Assembly (NCBI RefSeq): GCF_000371925.1
Contig: NZ_AQVE01000002.1
Coordinates: forward strand, 186,001-250,000
Direction of reading: 5' to 3'
Origin: Thiolinea disciformis DSM 14473
GTDB taxonomy: Bacteria > Pseudomonadota > Gammaproteobacteria > Thiotrichales > Thiotrichaceae
Length of the DNA: 64,000 bases
The translations under genes and the position numbers were made by a program. Below the pieces are notes generated by a model. The model had not been told where the DNA came from. It was given only the letters and a program-made list of their open reading frames with translations, and did no database searches. Positions 40,079 through 50,123 of this stretch are shown here, piece after piece (the stretch's first letter is position 1; every line of letters starts with the position of its first letter).

Positions 40079-40849
40079 TTATAGACCTAATGCTGCAACG
40101 ACCGCTTGTGCAGTGGCTTCACCCGAAAAGTTTTGTTGCCCCGTAATTAAATTGCCATCACGCACGGCAAAACTCCGCCACAACCCAGCTTGGATGAAAT
40201 TAGCACCTAAATCCTTGAGTTTGTCTTCGATACGCCACGGCATAATATGCTGGTCACGAGGCAATAAACCATAATTCCACACCGCATTATCGGCAAAATC
40301 CTCCTCCACATTGGCAAAGCCCGTCACGGTTTTACCTTTGACTAAGTATTCGCCATTACTCAATTTGGCGTAAGCTAAAACGGCTGTACCATGGCACAAA
40401 GCGGCAGTGACTTTACCGGCTTCATAGAATTCGACAAATTTTTGATGGAGGTCGACGGCCTTATCAAAACTAAACATCGGGGCTTGCCCACCTGCCACCA
40501 CAATAGCCTCAAAGTCATTCAAGTTTATATCAGACACTTTACGCGTATGTTGTACTAAAGCCATTAATTCAGGGGTATGAATAAAACCTTGGCTGATCAA
40601 GTCGGTTTTGCTGTAGCCACTCGCATCATTGGGATCACTCATCGCATCGGCGACACAAGCGCCACCGTCAGGACTAAAAATTTCAACCTCGTAGCCATGC
40701 TCAACAAAAACATAATAAGGATGGCTTAATTCACTCCACCAAAAACCTACTGGCCAGCCGGTCGTGGTAGAAGTTGCGGGGTTGGCGATCACTAACGCAA
40801 TCCATTTTTTAGCTTGAGGATTGACACTGTTTGCATCTTTTAAGCTCAT
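40079..40849 (-). CDS. DJ-1/PfpI-family protein (Hsp31-like)
   Basis: Class I glutamine-amidotransferase-fold protein. The nucleophile elbow is ALCHGTAVLAYA with the Cys; EIFSPDGGACVAD and VVAGGQAPMFSF match the Hsp31/YajL-type chaperone-deglycase branch, though its enzyme role is disputed in the family. 256 residues from 40849, chosen because the upstream extension is unlike the family. Divergent from the LysR gene. Confidence 0.85.
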   Translation of the reverse strand: MSLKDANSVNPQAKKWIALVIANPATSTTTGWPVGFWWSELSHPYYVFVEHGYEVEIFSPDGGACVADAMSDPNDASGYSKTDLISQGFIHTPELMALVQHTRKVSDINLNDFEAIVVAGGQAPMFSFDKAVDLHQKFVEFYEAGKVTAALCHGTAVLAYAKLSNGEYLVKGKTVTGFANVEEDFADNAVWNYGLLPRDQHIMPWRIEDKLKDLGANFIQAGLWRSFAVRDGNLITGQQNFSGEATAQAVVAALGL

Positions 40850-40949
40850 TTCTTTACATCCCTTGTTTTTCGGTGTGGCTAGTATTACTGTTCTTGTGAA
40901 AAACAAAAATGATGCATTTCAGGATTATTTGTTAACGAATAGGATAACA

Positions 40950-41849
40950 ATGGAGTTAAATCAGCTCAAAGTTTTCACTCGTGTTGTACAAACGGGCAGC
41001 TTTACCCGAGCCGCCGAACAATTAGCGAGCCAGAAGGCCTATGTATCGCGAGTCGTCAGTCAGTTGGAGCAAGAGCTCGGTTTGCGTTTGTTAGCGCGTA
41101 GTACGCGAGCCTTATCGTTAACGGAAGTTGGGCGCGAGTTTTATGAGCGCGCCATCAATATTTTAAGTGCGGTGGAAGCGACAGAAAGTCTGGCGCAACA
41201 GGTGCAAGGGGAGCCTCGCGGTATTTTGAAACTAAGCTGCGGCACTGAATTTGGCATGATTGCCGTCAGTGATTGGATCAATGGGTATTTAAAGCGTTAT
41301 CCTCAGGTACAAGTAGAGGCCGATTTCAGCAACCGATTAATTGATTTGGTACACGAAGGTTTTGATTTAGCGATTCGTTTGGGGGAATTGCCAGACTCTA
41401 GTTTAGTTTCGCGCAGTTTAGGTAAATTGCATTATGGATTGTTTAGTGCGAGCGACTATCCTTTTAATAATCCTCGCATTTTGCACCCTAAAGAACTCGA
41501 AGAAGAACACTTGATTGTGTTTAATAACATACGGCGCACCACTCACTGGGAACTCAGTCAAGGCGAGCATCTTGTGCAGGTTCAACATAAACAGGTACGC
41601 CTAAGAGTCAATAACAGTTTTGCAGCGCGTGATGCAGCCATCCAAGGACTAGGTATCGTCCAATTGCCTCTAGTCGTTGCGCAACCCGCGCTTGTAGTAG
41701 GCCAACTAAAGCCTGTTTTACCGGCTTGGCAGCCGCCTATTGTGCCAATTCACGCTGTCTTTGCCAGTTCACGTTATCTAACACCGAAAGTACGCTGTTT
41801 TATTGATTATGCTTTAGCGGCTTGTGCCAACTGGTTAAAGCCGAATTAA
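40950..41849 (+). CDS. LysR-family transcriptional regulator
   Basis: N-terminal winged helix (MELNQLKVFTRVVQTGSFTR; about residues 1-60), then a periplasmic-binding-fold effector domain. 299 residues. Start ATG at 40950 with an AGGATAAC site. Divergent from the PfpI-like gene across about 100 bp, so it probably controls that pair (and itself). The 3' end overlaps the convergent phosphoribosyltransferase gene by 4 bp. Confidence 0.93.
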   Translation: MELNQLKVFTRVVQTGSFTRAAEQLASQKAYVSRVVSQLEQELGLRLLARSTRALSLTEVGREFYERAINILSAVEATESLAQQVQGEPRGILKLSCGTEFGMIAVSDWINGYLKRYPQVQVEADFSNRLIDLVHEGFDLAIRLGELPDSSLVSRSLGKLHYGLFSASDYPFNNPRILHPKELEEEHLIVFNNIRRTTHWELSQGEHLVQVQHKQVRLRVNNSFAARDAAIQGLGIVQLPLVVAQPALVVGQLKPVLPAWQPPIVPIHAVFASSRYLTPKVRCFIDYALAACANWLKPN

Positions 41850-42412
41850 ACAGGTAAGTGTTTTTGCAAAATTGCATAAAGCTCAGGCCGATGTAAGCGT
41901 ATTTCCTCAGTATTAAGCCCTTCTAAGGAATGCGGATACTTAAGCCATTCGCTAGTCTCGTGAATGTAATAATCTGGCGCTCGTTCGGTCTGACGGCGAC
42001 TGGGTTTGTAGTAGGGGACGGCGACACGAATGTCGTGTGGCGTATTTAAACGGGCGCGGCGGCGTAATTCATTAATGATGGCTTCAATCGAACGTCCGGT
42101 ATCAAACACATCATCCACAATTAATAAACGATCTTCATAGCGGACATTTTTTACTAGATAATTTAAACCAAAGACTCGAATTTCGCGCGCTTGTTGATCG
42201 ATGCCGCTATACGAGGCGGTGCGAATCGCAATATGGTCTGCTTCAACGCCATGAAACTGTAAATACTCTTGTACGGCAATGCCAATCGGCGCACCACCCC
42301 GCCATAAGGCAATAATAAAGGTAGGTTGAAAGCCACTTTGCAAGATTTGTTGTGCGAGCTGAAATGAGTCTTCCAATAAACCTTGGGCGCTTAAATAACG
42401 TTTTTGGCTCAT
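41846..42412 (-). CDS. Phosphoribosyltransferase, type I (paralogue 1)
   Basis: 188 residues of the type I PRTase fold. The PRPP-binding loop is IVDDVFDTGRS at residues 98-108 and the flexible loop region is near ALWRGG. Base specificity cannot be read; purine type (hypoxanthine/xanthine/guanine) is possible. It is divergent from a paralogue at 42479 with only about 66 bp between their start codons. Confidence 0.85.
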   Translation of the reverse strand: MSQKRYLSAQGLLEDSFQLAQQILQSGFQPTFIIALWRGGAPIGIAVQEYLQFHGVEADHIAIRTASYSGIDQQAREIRVFGLNYLVKNVRYEDRLLIVDDVFDTGRSIEAIINELRRRARLNTPHDIRVAVPYYKPSRRQTERAPDYYIHETSEWLKYPHSLEGLNTEEIRLHRPELYAILQKHLPV

Positions 42413-42478
42413 GTGTGGCTCACAGTGCGGTGGAAATCCGTTATAGTGGCGACTTTAACCCCATTTGGCAATCTGCTC

Positions 42479-43069
42479 ATGCAAACACCCGCGACTAAAC
42501 GCTTTCTGGATGAAGAAACGCTAATTTTAGATGCCTTCCGCCTTGGGGTGCAGATTTTTGAGTCGGGTTTTCGTCCAAGCTTTATTGTTGGTATTTGGCG
42601 TGGGGGGAGTGCTATTGGGATTTATGTGCAGGAATGTTTGCAAACCTTAGGGGTGCAAACGGATCATATTTCTCTGCGTACCTCCTACCAAGGTCAGCCT
42701 TCTTATGGTGCAATGCTGGCACAAGCCGGCACTGGGATTCGGGTGCATGGCTTGCAGTATTTACTGGAGTCTTTGAATGTGGATGACAGCTTATTGCTGG
42801 TTGATGATGTGTTTAGCTCAGGTCGCTCGGTGGAAGCCGTGTTAAAACGTCTCGAAGTGAATTTAAAGCGTAACATGCCGAAGCAGGTGCGCATTGCGAC
42901 TTTATGGGAGCGTCCTGCGTTTCGTCAGACCGATTTTCGACCTGATTTTGTTTTACGCCAAACGGATGATTGGCTGGTGTTTCCTTATGAGCTTAGTGGC
43001 TTAACCCGTGAAGAAATCGCGGAGCATAAGCCTTTCGTATTGCCATTCTTAATGCCACTCAATCCATGA
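42479..43069 (+). CDS. Phosphoribosyltransferase, type I (paralogue 2)
   Basis: 196 residues, the same layout as its divergent neighbour: GIWRGGSAIGIYVQE near residue 38, PRPP loop LVDDVFSSGRS at 107-117, and similar C-terminal block PYELSGLTREEIAEHKP matching PHSLEGLNTEEIRLHRP. The conserved loop Asp-Thr-Gly becomes Ser-Ser-Gly. Start at 42479 fits the family; the earlier in-frame GTG is in the shared promoter. Confidence 0.85.
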   Translation: MQTPATKRFLDEETLILDAFRLGVQIFESGFRPSFIVGIWRGGSAIGIYVQECLQTLGVQTDHISLRTSYQGQPSYGAMLAQAGTGIRVHGLQYLLESLNVDDSLLLVDDVFSSGRSVEAVLKRLEVNLKRNMPKQVRIATLWERPAFRQTDFRPDFVLRQTDDWLVFPYELSGLTREEIAEHKPFVLPFLMPLNP

Positions 43070-43070
43070 A

Positions 43071-44447
43071 TCAGCTAAAAATCTTAGCAGGATTCATGAG
43101 ATTATAAGGATCGAGCGCTTGCTTAATGCTAAGCATCACATCTACAGCCTCACCGAGCTCTTTACGCAAATACGCTTGTTTACCTTGGCCGATGCCATGT
43201 TCGCCGGTGCAAGTGCCTTCCATGCTAATAGCGCGTTCGCTAATGCGCGCTAAAAAAGCTTCCACACATTCAATTTCATGCGCATCTTTTGGATCGACCA
43301 TTAAGCACACATGAAAATTACCATCGCCTACATGCCCCACAATCGTCGCAATGAGTTGCGATTCCTCCAAATCTAAGCGTGTTTGCTCTACGCATTCTGC
43401 TAGGCGTGAAATAGGGACACAGGCATCACTGACATAGGCTTGAGCTTGGGGGCGTAGTAATTGTGTCGCGAAATAGGCGTTATGCCGTGCTTTCCACAAT
43501 TGTTTCAACGCCGACTCATCGCTACTCCATTGAAAAGGTTCTGCACCTTGTTCTTCCGCAATCGCTGCGAATTGTTCGGCCTGTTGCTTAACATGCGTGG
43601 CGCTGCCGTGAAATTCGACAAATAACGTTGGTTTTTCTGGCATGGCCAGTTTGGAATATTGATTACAAGCACGAATTTGCAGGGGGTCGAGTAATTCAAG
43701 ACGCGATACCGGAATGCCACTTTGAATTGTCATAATCACCGCGTTACACGCATCTAAAATGCTAGGAAAGGCACACACACCACCAGCAACTTGTTCGGGC
43801 CGCGCAAATACTTTTAAGGTTAGCTCAGTAATAATACCCAAGGTGCCTTCTGAGCCAATGAATAAATGCGTCAAATCGTAGCCCGCAGCACTTTTCTTAG
43901 CGCGGCTTGCGGTACGAATTAAACGCCCATCGGCTAGTACTACTTCCAAGTTTAAGACGACATCTTTCATCGTCCCGTAGAGTACCGCATTGGTACCGGA
44001 TGCACGTGTTGATGCCATGCCACCTAAGCTTGCATTAGCGCCCGGATCAATCGGAAAAAATAAACCGGTGTGACGTAGTGCCGTATTGAGCGCTTCGCGG
44101 GTTACCCCGGGTTGGAGTGTTACGGCTAAATCGTCTTGATGAATCGTTATTATTTGATCCATACGTGAAGTATCAATGCAAATACCACCTTGTGGGGCAT
44201 TTACTTGACCTTCTAGCGAACTACCGGTACCAAAGGGAATCAGGGGGCAACGATACTCGTGACAGATATTGACCGCATCGATCACCATTTGCTTATTTTC
44301 GGCAAATAACACGCCATCGGCAGGTTGATTCGGAAGCCAAGTTTGGGTGTGCGCGTGCTGAGTGCGTAGGGTGAGATTGGTCGTAAATTTATCACCAAAC
44401 TGTTGCTGAAACGTATTGATCAGCGCTGATTTTGTTGAGGATTCCAT
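43071..44447 (-). CDS. FAD-linked dehydrogenase, GlcD/D-lactate type
   Basis: 458 residues with a VAO/PCMH FAD domain (PFGTGSSLEGQVNAPQGGIC at about 90-110, GGMASTRASGTNAVLYG at 140-158) and C-terminal FAD-linked oxidase domain ending CTGEHGIGQGKQAYL. This matches D-lactate dehydrogenase (cytochrome) and glycolate-oxidase GlcD. The start at 44447 has GGAGG 5 nt upstream. glcE and glcF are not adjacent, favouring a D-2-hydroxyacid dehydrogenase of lactate type. Confidence 0.88.
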   Translation of the reverse strand: MESSTKSALINTFQQQFGDKFTTNLTLRTQHAHTQTWLPNQPADGVLFAENKQMVIDAVNICHEYRCPLIPFGTGSSLEGQVNAPQGGICIDTSRMDQIITIHQDDLAVTLQPGVTREALNTALRHTGLFFPIDPGANASLGGMASTRASGTNAVLYGTMKDVVLNLEVVLADGRLIRTASRAKKSAAGYDLTHLFIGSEGTLGIITELTLKVFARPEQVAGGVCAFPSILDACNAVIMTIQSGIPVSRLELLDPLQIRACNQYSKLAMPEKPTLFVEFHGSATHVKQQAEQFAAIAEEQGAEPFQWSSDESALKQLWKARHNAYFATQLLRPQAQAYVSDACVPISRLAECVEQTRLDLEESQLIATIVGHVGDGNFHVCLMVDPKDAHEIECVEAFLARISERAISMEGTCTGEHGIGQGKQAYLRKELGEAVDVMLSIKQALDPYNLMNPAKIFS

Positions 44448-44641
44448 CTGTCCCTCCATGGCATTAATCAGACAGATCATGGCGGGAATAGGCGAAATGT
44501 CAAGCGCTTACCGTAATCCTAGACATTGTTTAATACTGGCTGTTTATGATTAACGTATAAACTTATGACAAGCTAGTTCAAAAGCGAATAAAATACGAAC
44601 TTAGTAGTAAGCTCAACACCTGAATACCAGAAGCCTTTAAG

Positions 44642-45571
44642 ATGACTACAATGAAATCCTTGAGTGTCCCGCACCCCTTTCCTTACCAAGGTAGTAAGCG
44701 TGGCATTGCGCACGCTATTCTTAATTATTTTCCTACGGATGTGCAGTGTTTGATTGAGCCATTTTGTGGGTCAGGTGCAGTATCTATTGCGGCTGCCACT
44801 CAGGGGCTGGCAAAACAGTTTGTTTTGAATGATTTAAACAAGCCACTCATGGACTTGTGGCGCGCTATTCTTGAAGCTCCTAACGACCTTAGCAATAGCT
44901 ATGAGCGTCAATGGTTGGAACAACAGCCAGACCTAAAGTCCTATTTTTTTAAAGTACGGGATGCGTTCAATCAGAGCGCACAAGCCCATCAATTACTGTA
45001 TTTATTGGCGCGGATTGTCAAAGGTGCAGTTCGCTATAATTCAGAGGGTAAGTTTAATCAAAGTGCGGATAATCGCCGTGCTGGGATGAGACCAAACACC
45101 ATGCGGCAAAACCTTCTTGCTGTCTCAGCATTGTTGAACCATAGAACGCTCTTAAGTGCTTCGGATTTTCGTGAAACCCTAAGCATGGCTAAGCCACAGG
45201 ATTTGGTTTATCTGGATCCACCTTATCAAGGGACTTCATTCACTAGAGATTCGCGCTATTTAGCAGGCATTTCTTACGCTGAGTTGGTGGAGAGACTTTA
45301 CCACTTGAACACACTAGATATTTCTTATCTGCTAAGCTATGACGGTGTGACCGGCACTAAGGTATACGGAAAACCATTACCCCTTGATCTTGAACTCAAG
45401 CACGTAGCACTGGCTGCGGGACGGTCTAGTCAAGCGACTCTGCTAGGTAATAAGGCTGAAACCATAGAGTCTTTGTATTTGTCTCCGGCCTTAGTCAAAC
45501 GCTTGAAGCATGACCATTCTTATCAAAATACACCCCATATCCTAGACCAACAATCGTTGGTATTAGTATGA
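44642..45571 (+). CDS. DNA adenine methylase, D12 class (type II R-M)
   Basis: N6-adenine methyltransferase of the Dam/DpnII-like alpha group. Motif X FPYQGSKR is at residues 13-20, motif I FCGSGAVS at 41-48 (SAM) and the catalytic motif IV DPPY at 192-195. 309 residues, no second domain. Overlaps the endonuclease gene by 4 bp. The recognition sequence is unknown; it is not the Dam protein itself, because of the partner gene. Confidence 0.9.
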   Translation: MTTMKSLSVPHPFPYQGSKRGIAHAILNYFPTDVQCLIEPFCGSGAVSIAAATQGLAKQFVLNDLNKPLMDLWRAILEAPNDLSNSYERQWLEQQPDLKSYFFKVRDAFNQSAQAHQLLYLLARIVKGAVRYNSEGKFNQSADNRRAGMRPNTMRQNLLAVSALLNHRTLLSASDFRETLSMAKPQDLVYLDPPYQGTSFTRDSRYLAGISYAELVERLYHLNTLDISYLLSYDGVTGTKVYGKPLPLDLELKHVALAAGRSSQATLLGNKAETIESLYLSPALVKRLKHDHSYQNTPHILDQQSLVLV

Positions 45572-46296
45572 CCAAGCCAACATATCCCGTTGAGTTTTTA
45601 AAAATTCTGCAAAGTGTGAGCGCGAAACGTCCTAAAACGGTTATTGATCATATTTTGCAGCATGGTCAGATCAGTACTGAGGAGCTGAAAAATATTTACG
45701 GTTATAACCATCCACCACGTGCTATTAGAGATGTTCGTGAGCAAGGCATTCCTATTGATATGTTTCGCGTCACTGGCTCGGATGGTAAAGCGATTGCAGC
45801 TTATAAGTTCGGTGACCCAGCAAAAGTACGTAATGCACAACTTTCTGGAAGGACAGTATTTTCTGCGAAACTGAAGGAGGCTTTACTAGAAAGGCATGGT
45901 GCACGCTGCAATATTTATTTGAAAGTTTTTCCCGTTCGGGAGCTGCAAATTGATCATCGAATACCGTTTGAGATTATGGGTGATTCCGATAGCGTAGCCA
46001 GCAACATAGACGGGTATATGTTGCTTTGCGCTTCTGCTAATCGAGCTAAATCTTGGAGTTGTGAAAATTGTCCAAATTGGCATGAGAAACAGGCGATAGT
46101 TTGCAAAACTTGTTACTGGGCTTTTCCAGAGTGTTATAAACATATTGCGCTGCGCCCTATGCGACGCCTAGATTTATTATGGGATGGTGAAGAGGTTGCT
46201 GATTATGATCGCCTAATCGAGGCAGCCTCAATGGTGCAAGAGGATGCACCAGAATATGTCAAGCAAGTGTTACGTAAGCATTTAACTGAAAAATAA
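45568..46296 (+). CDS. HNH-type restriction endonuclease with zinc sites
   Basis: 242 residues. Residues 25-80 look like a winged-helix DNA-binding domain (HGQISTEELKNIYGYNHPPR). The HNH part has LQIDHRIPFEI (Asp129, His130), a Asn158 (SANRAKSW) and two CxxC pairs (Cys165/168 and Cys179/182) that would bind zinc. Coupled to the methylase by ATGA overlap. The family resembles HNH type II enzymes such as those annotated for CATG- or other short-site cutters; specificity is not known. Confidence 0.75.
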   Translation: MTKPTYPVEFLKILQSVSAKRPKTVIDHILQHGQISTEELKNIYGYNHPPRAIRDVREQGIPIDMFRVTGSDGKAIAAYKFGDPAKVRNAQLSGRTVFSAKLKEALLERHGARCNIYLKVFPVRELQIDHRIPFEIMGDSDSVASNIDGYMLLCASANRAKSWSCENCPNWHEKQAIVCKTCYWAFPECYKHIALRPMRRLDLLWDGEEVADYDRLIEAASMVQEDAPEYVKQVLRKHLTEK

Positions 46297-46359
46297 AATT
46301 GTTTCTCCTCCTTAACGCGATGAAGCATTAAGGTGGATTTCTTACAATTAAAGCGTTAC

Positions 46360-46824
46360 TTAATGCGTTACGCGTGATTTGCCATTGCTAGTAATAATCT
46401 TCACAGCGTCGCCTGGTTTAAATTCTTGATCGGCTAATTGCGCAATGGCAACAGCTTTGCCGTTTTCGAGTTTTAAAGTGATTTCAATGCCGATTTGCGC
46501 ATCAGCTGTTTTGTCAATAATCCCGCCAATGGCACTACCTGCGACAGCGCCAGCCACGCCGCCTACAATCGAACCTTTGCCTTGCCCTAAATCGCTACCC
46601 GCCACACCGCCAATGATCCCACCGGCTACTTGTCCTGCTTCCGCTGAGTTTTGTTGAATGACGACATCACGCACGCTAACCACCGTAGCAAATTGCACCT
46701 CTTGTAAAGTGCCGGTTTGGGTGGTGGTATAGGTGTTGCTGGAAGGTGGATTATTGTTACAAGCGCTAATAGGCAAGGCTAGCAATAGCCCGATTGCCGC
46801 CTGAGAAACCAAGCTCGATTTCAT
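46360..46824 (-). CDS. Glycine-zipper 2TM outer-membrane lipoprotein (SlyB-like)
   Basis: Lipobox signal (LPISACNNN, Cys about 23) and a C-terminal 60-residue region with two Gly-zipper helices (AGGIIGGVAGSDLGQGKG and AGAVAGSAIGGII), then a final EFKPGDAVKI beta part. 154 residues. Start at 46824 gives a correct signal peptide. Related to SlyB/OsmB-type lipoproteins; role unknown. Confidence 0.85.
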   Translation of the reverse strand: MKSSLVSQAAIGLLLALPISACNNNPPSSNTYTTTQTGTLQEVQFATVVSVRDVVIQQNSAEAGQVAGGIIGGVAGSDLGQGKGSIVGGVAGAVAGSAIGGIIDKTADAQIGIEITLKLENGKAVAIAQLADQEFKPGDAVKIITSNGKSRVTH

Positions 46825-46911
46825 GAAACAACCCCATTTAATTTTGCTATTGTGTTTAAAAAAATAAGTTGATGCGCTAGTGTAGAACCTAAGCCCCAGA
46901 AACAAAAGTTT

Positions 46912-47370
46912 TTAGCGTGTGCCGGAATGGCCAAAACCACCGGTTCCCCGTATGGTGGGTTTGAACTCATCGACTTGAGTTAAAGTGACTTGTACAACCG
47001 GAACAAAAACTAACTGCGCAATGCGCTCGCCCGGCTCAATCACAAAGCTGGTTTTGCCACGATTCCAGCAGGAAATCATTAATTCGCCTTGATAATCTGA
47101 ATCGATTAGTCCGACTAAATTACCCAAGACAATCCCATGTTTATGACCTAAGCCAGAGCGAGGTAAAATGACGGCTGCCAAGGCGTTATTATCGATATAA
47201 ATGGCCATACCTGTGGGAATCAGTTGGGTATCGCCCGCGTGCAAAGTCAGCGCTTCATTCAAGCAAGCGCGTAAGTCCATACCAGCCGATCCCTCGGTGG
47301 CATAGGTAGGCAAGGGAAAGATTGAACCTAGGCGTGTGTCGAGGATTTTGAATTGTACCTTAGGGGTCAT
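46912..47370 (-). CDS. dut: dUTP diphosphatase
   Basis: Trimeric dUTPase that hydrolyses dUTP to dUMP. Motif 1 [13 protein letters not shown]-type at residues 17-30, motif 3 [15 protein letters not shown] with catalytic Asp near 88 and the C-terminal flexible motif GTGGFGHSG are all seen. 152 residues from the ATG at 47370, which overlaps the coaBC stop (ATGA). Confidence 0.96.
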   Translation of the reverse strand: MTPKVQFKILDTRLGSIFPLPTYATEGSAGMDLRACLNEALTLHAGDTQLIPTGMAIYIDNNALAAVILPRSGLGHKHGIVLGNLVGLIDSDYQGELMISCWNRGKTSFVIEPGERIAQLVFVPVVQVTLTQVDEFKPTIRGTGGFGHSGTR

Positions 47371-48569
47371 GCTTGCATTCCTTTCCATTGCTGATAACGT
47401 TGGCTAATAATAGCCATTAGCGCGCGTGCCAAGAGTTTTTTATCCATTTCGGGCAAACTTTGCGAGCCACCTTGCCAGACCACCTCTAAGGCATTGGTTG
47501 CGCGATCAAAACCTTTACCCTCAGCGACTGAGTTCGCGGCAATCATGTGGACACCTTTACGTTCTAATTTACCCCGCGCATATTCCATCAGATTTTGTGT
47601 TTCAGCCGCAAATCCTACCGTGAATAGCTTGGGATTTTCTTTTACCACCGTCACCAAAATATCGGTAGTGCGCGTCATTTCTAGCACCAATTGATCATTA
47701 TTCTTTTTGATCTTTTGAGTCGCGACTTGTTTGGGCGTGTAGTCGGCTACGGCGGCGGTAGCAATGAAAATATCATTCAAACCCGCAGCGTAGCGGGTTG
47801 CTTCTAGCATATCTGCCGCACTTTCTACCCAAATACGCTCAACACCAAGGGGTGTATCTAAGGCGACAGGGCCAGAAATCAAGGTCACACTGGCACCAAA
47901 TTCTTGTGCAGCCGCTGCTACCGCGTAGCCCATTTTCCCAGAGCTACGATTGGTTAAGAAACGTACCGGATCAATCGCTTCACGCGTAGGGCCAGCGGTT
48001 AGTAAGATACGAATACCACTCAATAACTGGGGCTGTTGTAAGGCGGCCAGTATCGCTTCGGGTTCTAGCATACGACCCATGCCCACATCGCCACAGGCTT
48101 GCACCCCTTGATCTGGACCTAGAATAGCCACACCGCGCGATTGTAGGCGTTGTAAATTAGCTTGCGTGGCCGGATGCTTCCACATTTGCTGATTCATTGC
48201 GGGCGCAAGATACAAAGGTGCTGCTGAGGCTAAACATAAGGTGGTAAGCAAATCATCAGCGTGGCCGTGCGCAAAACGTGCCATGAGATCAGCCGTCGCA
48301 GGAGCAATCACAATCATGTCAGCCCAACGTGCTAATTCAATATGCCCCATACCGGCTTCTGCGGCTGTGTCCAAAAGTGTAGTATGCACCGGGTGGCTGG
48401 AGAGGGCTTGAAAAGTGAGTGGCTGAATGAACTCGCAGGCCGCAGGTGTCATACAAACCCGTACTTGAGCACCTGCTTTAATCAGCAAGCGAGTCAGTTC
48501 AGCCGATTTATAAGCTGCAATACCGCCGCTTATCCCTAAAACAATGCGCTTGCCTAATAGAGCTGTCAT
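47367..48569 (-). CDS. coaBC: CoaBC, phosphopantothenoylcysteine synthetase/decarboxylase
   Basis: Bifunctional enzyme of coenzyme A synthesis. The N-terminal CoaC flavoprotein domain ([18 protein letters not shown], and AMNQQMW) decarboxylates, and the C-terminal CoaB domain ([26 protein letters not shown]) makes the thioester-free amide with CTP. 400 residues from 48569; an earlier start at 48593 lacks the family opening. Confidence 0.96.
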   Translation of the reverse strand: MTALLGKRIVLGISGGIAAYKSAELTRLLIKAGAQVRVCMTPAACEFIQPLTFQALSSHPVHTTLLDTAAEAGMGHIELARWADMIVIAPATADLMARFAHGHADDLLTTLCLASAAPLYLAPAMNQQMWKHPATQANLQRLQSRGVAILGPDQGVQACGDVGMGRMLEPEAILAALQQPQLLSGIRILLTAGPTREAIDPVRFLTNRSSGKMGYAVAAAAQEFGASVTLISGPVALDTPLGVERIWVESAADMLEATRYAAGLNDIFIATAAVADYTPKQVATQKIKKNNDQLVLEMTRTTDILVTVVKENPKLFTVGFAAETQNLMEYARGKLERKGVHMIAANSVAEGKGFDRATNALEVVWQGGSQSLPEMDKKLLARALMAIISQRYQQWKGMQA

Positions 48570-48622
48570 AAAATTTACAATGTATATCCACAAACCATAA
48601 TTAAAAACTAAATCCTAACGCC

Positions 48623-49297
48623 ATGATACCTATTAAAGACTGGCCAGCCGATGAGCGGCCACGCGAGAAATTACTACTACGTGGTGCTCAGTCCTTATCC
48701 GATGCTGAACTCTTGGCGATTTTCTTGCGTACTGGCACGCGTGGCAAAACTGCTGTCGATTTAGCGCGCGAATTATTGCATGACTTCAATGGATTACGTG
48801 CTTTATTTGAAGCCGAAGAAGCACAATTTTGCCAAGCCAATGGTTTAGGACAAGCAAAATTCGTGCAAATGCAAGCCGTCTTGGAAATGTCCCGTCGTTA
48901 TTTGCGCGAACGCTTAAAACGCGGTGACGTTTTATCCGATCCGGATGCGGTACGTCTATATCTCTTGGCTAAATTACGGGATCAACCGGCTGAAGTATTT
49001 GCTTGTGTCTTCTTAGATAATCGCCACCGTGTGATTGCGTTTGAGGAGTTATTTTTTGGCACGATTGATAGTGCCAGTATTTATCCCCGCGAAGTAGTGC
49101 GCCGCGTGATGAAACACAATGCGGCGGCGGTGATTTTTGCACACAACCATCCCTCTGGTGTGGCCGAGCCGAGTCAGGCCGATGAGCGGATTACCCAAAA
49201 ATTAAAAGACGCTTTAGCGTTATTGGACGTGCGGGTATTGGATCATTTTGTAATTGGTGATCAAGTCGTGTCATTTGCAGAACGAGGATTGTTATAA
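48623..49297 (+). CDS. radC: RadC-family JAB-domain protein
   Basis: 224 residues. N-terminal helix-hairpin-helix-like part ([14 protein letters not shown]) and a C-terminal JAB/MPN metal-dependent domain with HNHPSG...S...D (His, His and Asp ligands near residues 173-185). The historical DNA-repair role of RadC is doubtful; its biochemical function is not settled. Divergent from coaBC across about 50 bp. Confidence 0.93.
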   Translation: MIPIKDWPADERPREKLLLRGAQSLSDAELLAIFLRTGTRGKTAVDLARELLHDFNGLRALFEAEEAQFCQANGLGQAKFVQMQAVLEMSRRYLRERLKRGDVLSDPDAVRLYLLAKLRDQPAEVFACVFLDNRHRVIAFEELFFGTIDSASIYPREVVRRVMKHNAAAVIFAHNHPSGVAEPSQADERITQKLKDALALLDVRVLDHFVIGDQVVSFAERGLL

Positions 49298-49320
49298 AAT
49301 CACATCCCTAGGGAGGCAAG

Positions 49321-50115
49321 CTAATATTTATTAGGCGCCTCCGTAATGTCTTGTTTAAATTCTGCTGCCAAGGCCACCGCCGATCTAGCTAACAATAAAG
49401 TGTCCACGCCTACTGCAATGAAGTTAGCTCCTTGTGCTTGATAATGGCGTGCTAGTTTAGGATCAACAGAAAGAATGCCAGCAGCCTTACCCGCTTGGCG
49501 GATTTTGTGTAAGGCTTGTTCAATGGCAGCGCTTACCTCGGGATGATTGGGCTGGCCTAGATGCCCAAATGAGGCGGCTAAGTCCGCAGGGCCAATAAAT
49601 ACACCATCAATGCCATCCACTTGCAAAATAGCGTCTAAGTTGTCTAAGCCTTTGCGGTTTTCGACTTGTATCAGTAAACAAATTTCATGATCGGCTGTTT
49701 GTAGATAATTCGGAATACGTCCCCAATTGGCAGCACGCGCTAAGGCTGTTCCCACACCACGGATACCACGTGGCGGATAATGACAGGCTGCTGCAAGCAT
49801 CGCCGCTTGCTCGCTGGTTTCCACCATCGGAATCAAGAGGGATTGTACGCCAATATCCAGCCATTGCTTAATAATGCTAGGCGTGCCTTCAACCGGACGT
49901 GCTAGGACTTGAGTAGGGTAGGCGGCAGTAGCTTGTAATTGATGCAAGATAGTACGCATATCATTGGGTGCATGTTCCCCATCTAATAAAATCCAATCGA
50001 AGCCTGAGCTGGCCGCTATTTCCGCACAAATGGGATCAACTAAACCTACCCAAAGACCATATTGGACTTGTTGTGCTTGAAGGGCTTGCTTAAAGTGATT
50101 TTTAGGTACTTGCAT
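49321..50115 (-). CDS. hpaI: 4-hydroxy-2-oxoheptanedioate aldolase
   Basis: Class II HpcH/HpaI aldolase that splits 4-hydroxy-2-oxoheptane-1,7-dioate into pyruvate and succinate semialdehyde. WILLDGEHAPND, RPVEG, IPMVE and IQVENRKGLDN hold the metal and substrate residues. 264 residues. Last gene of the hpa unit. Confidence 0.92.
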   Translation of the reverse strand: MQVPKNHFKQALQAQQVQYGLWVGLVDPICAEIAASSGFDWILLDGEHAPNDMRTILHQLQATAAYPTQVLARPVEGTPSIIKQWLDIGVQSLLIPMVETSEQAAMLAAACHYPPRGIRGVGTALARAANWGRIPNYLQTADHEICLLIQVENRKGLDNLDAILQVDGIDGVFIGPADLAASFGHLGQPNHPEVSAAIEQALHKIRQAGKAAGILSVDPKLARHYQAQGANFIAVGVDTLLLARSAVALAAEFKQDITEAPNKY

Positions 50116-50123
50116 GATAATCC

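Noticed and set aside
48739-48765. Sigma-54-like TGGCACGCGTGGC in radC
   Set aside because: GG to GC spacing is 8 and the position is inside a coding region.
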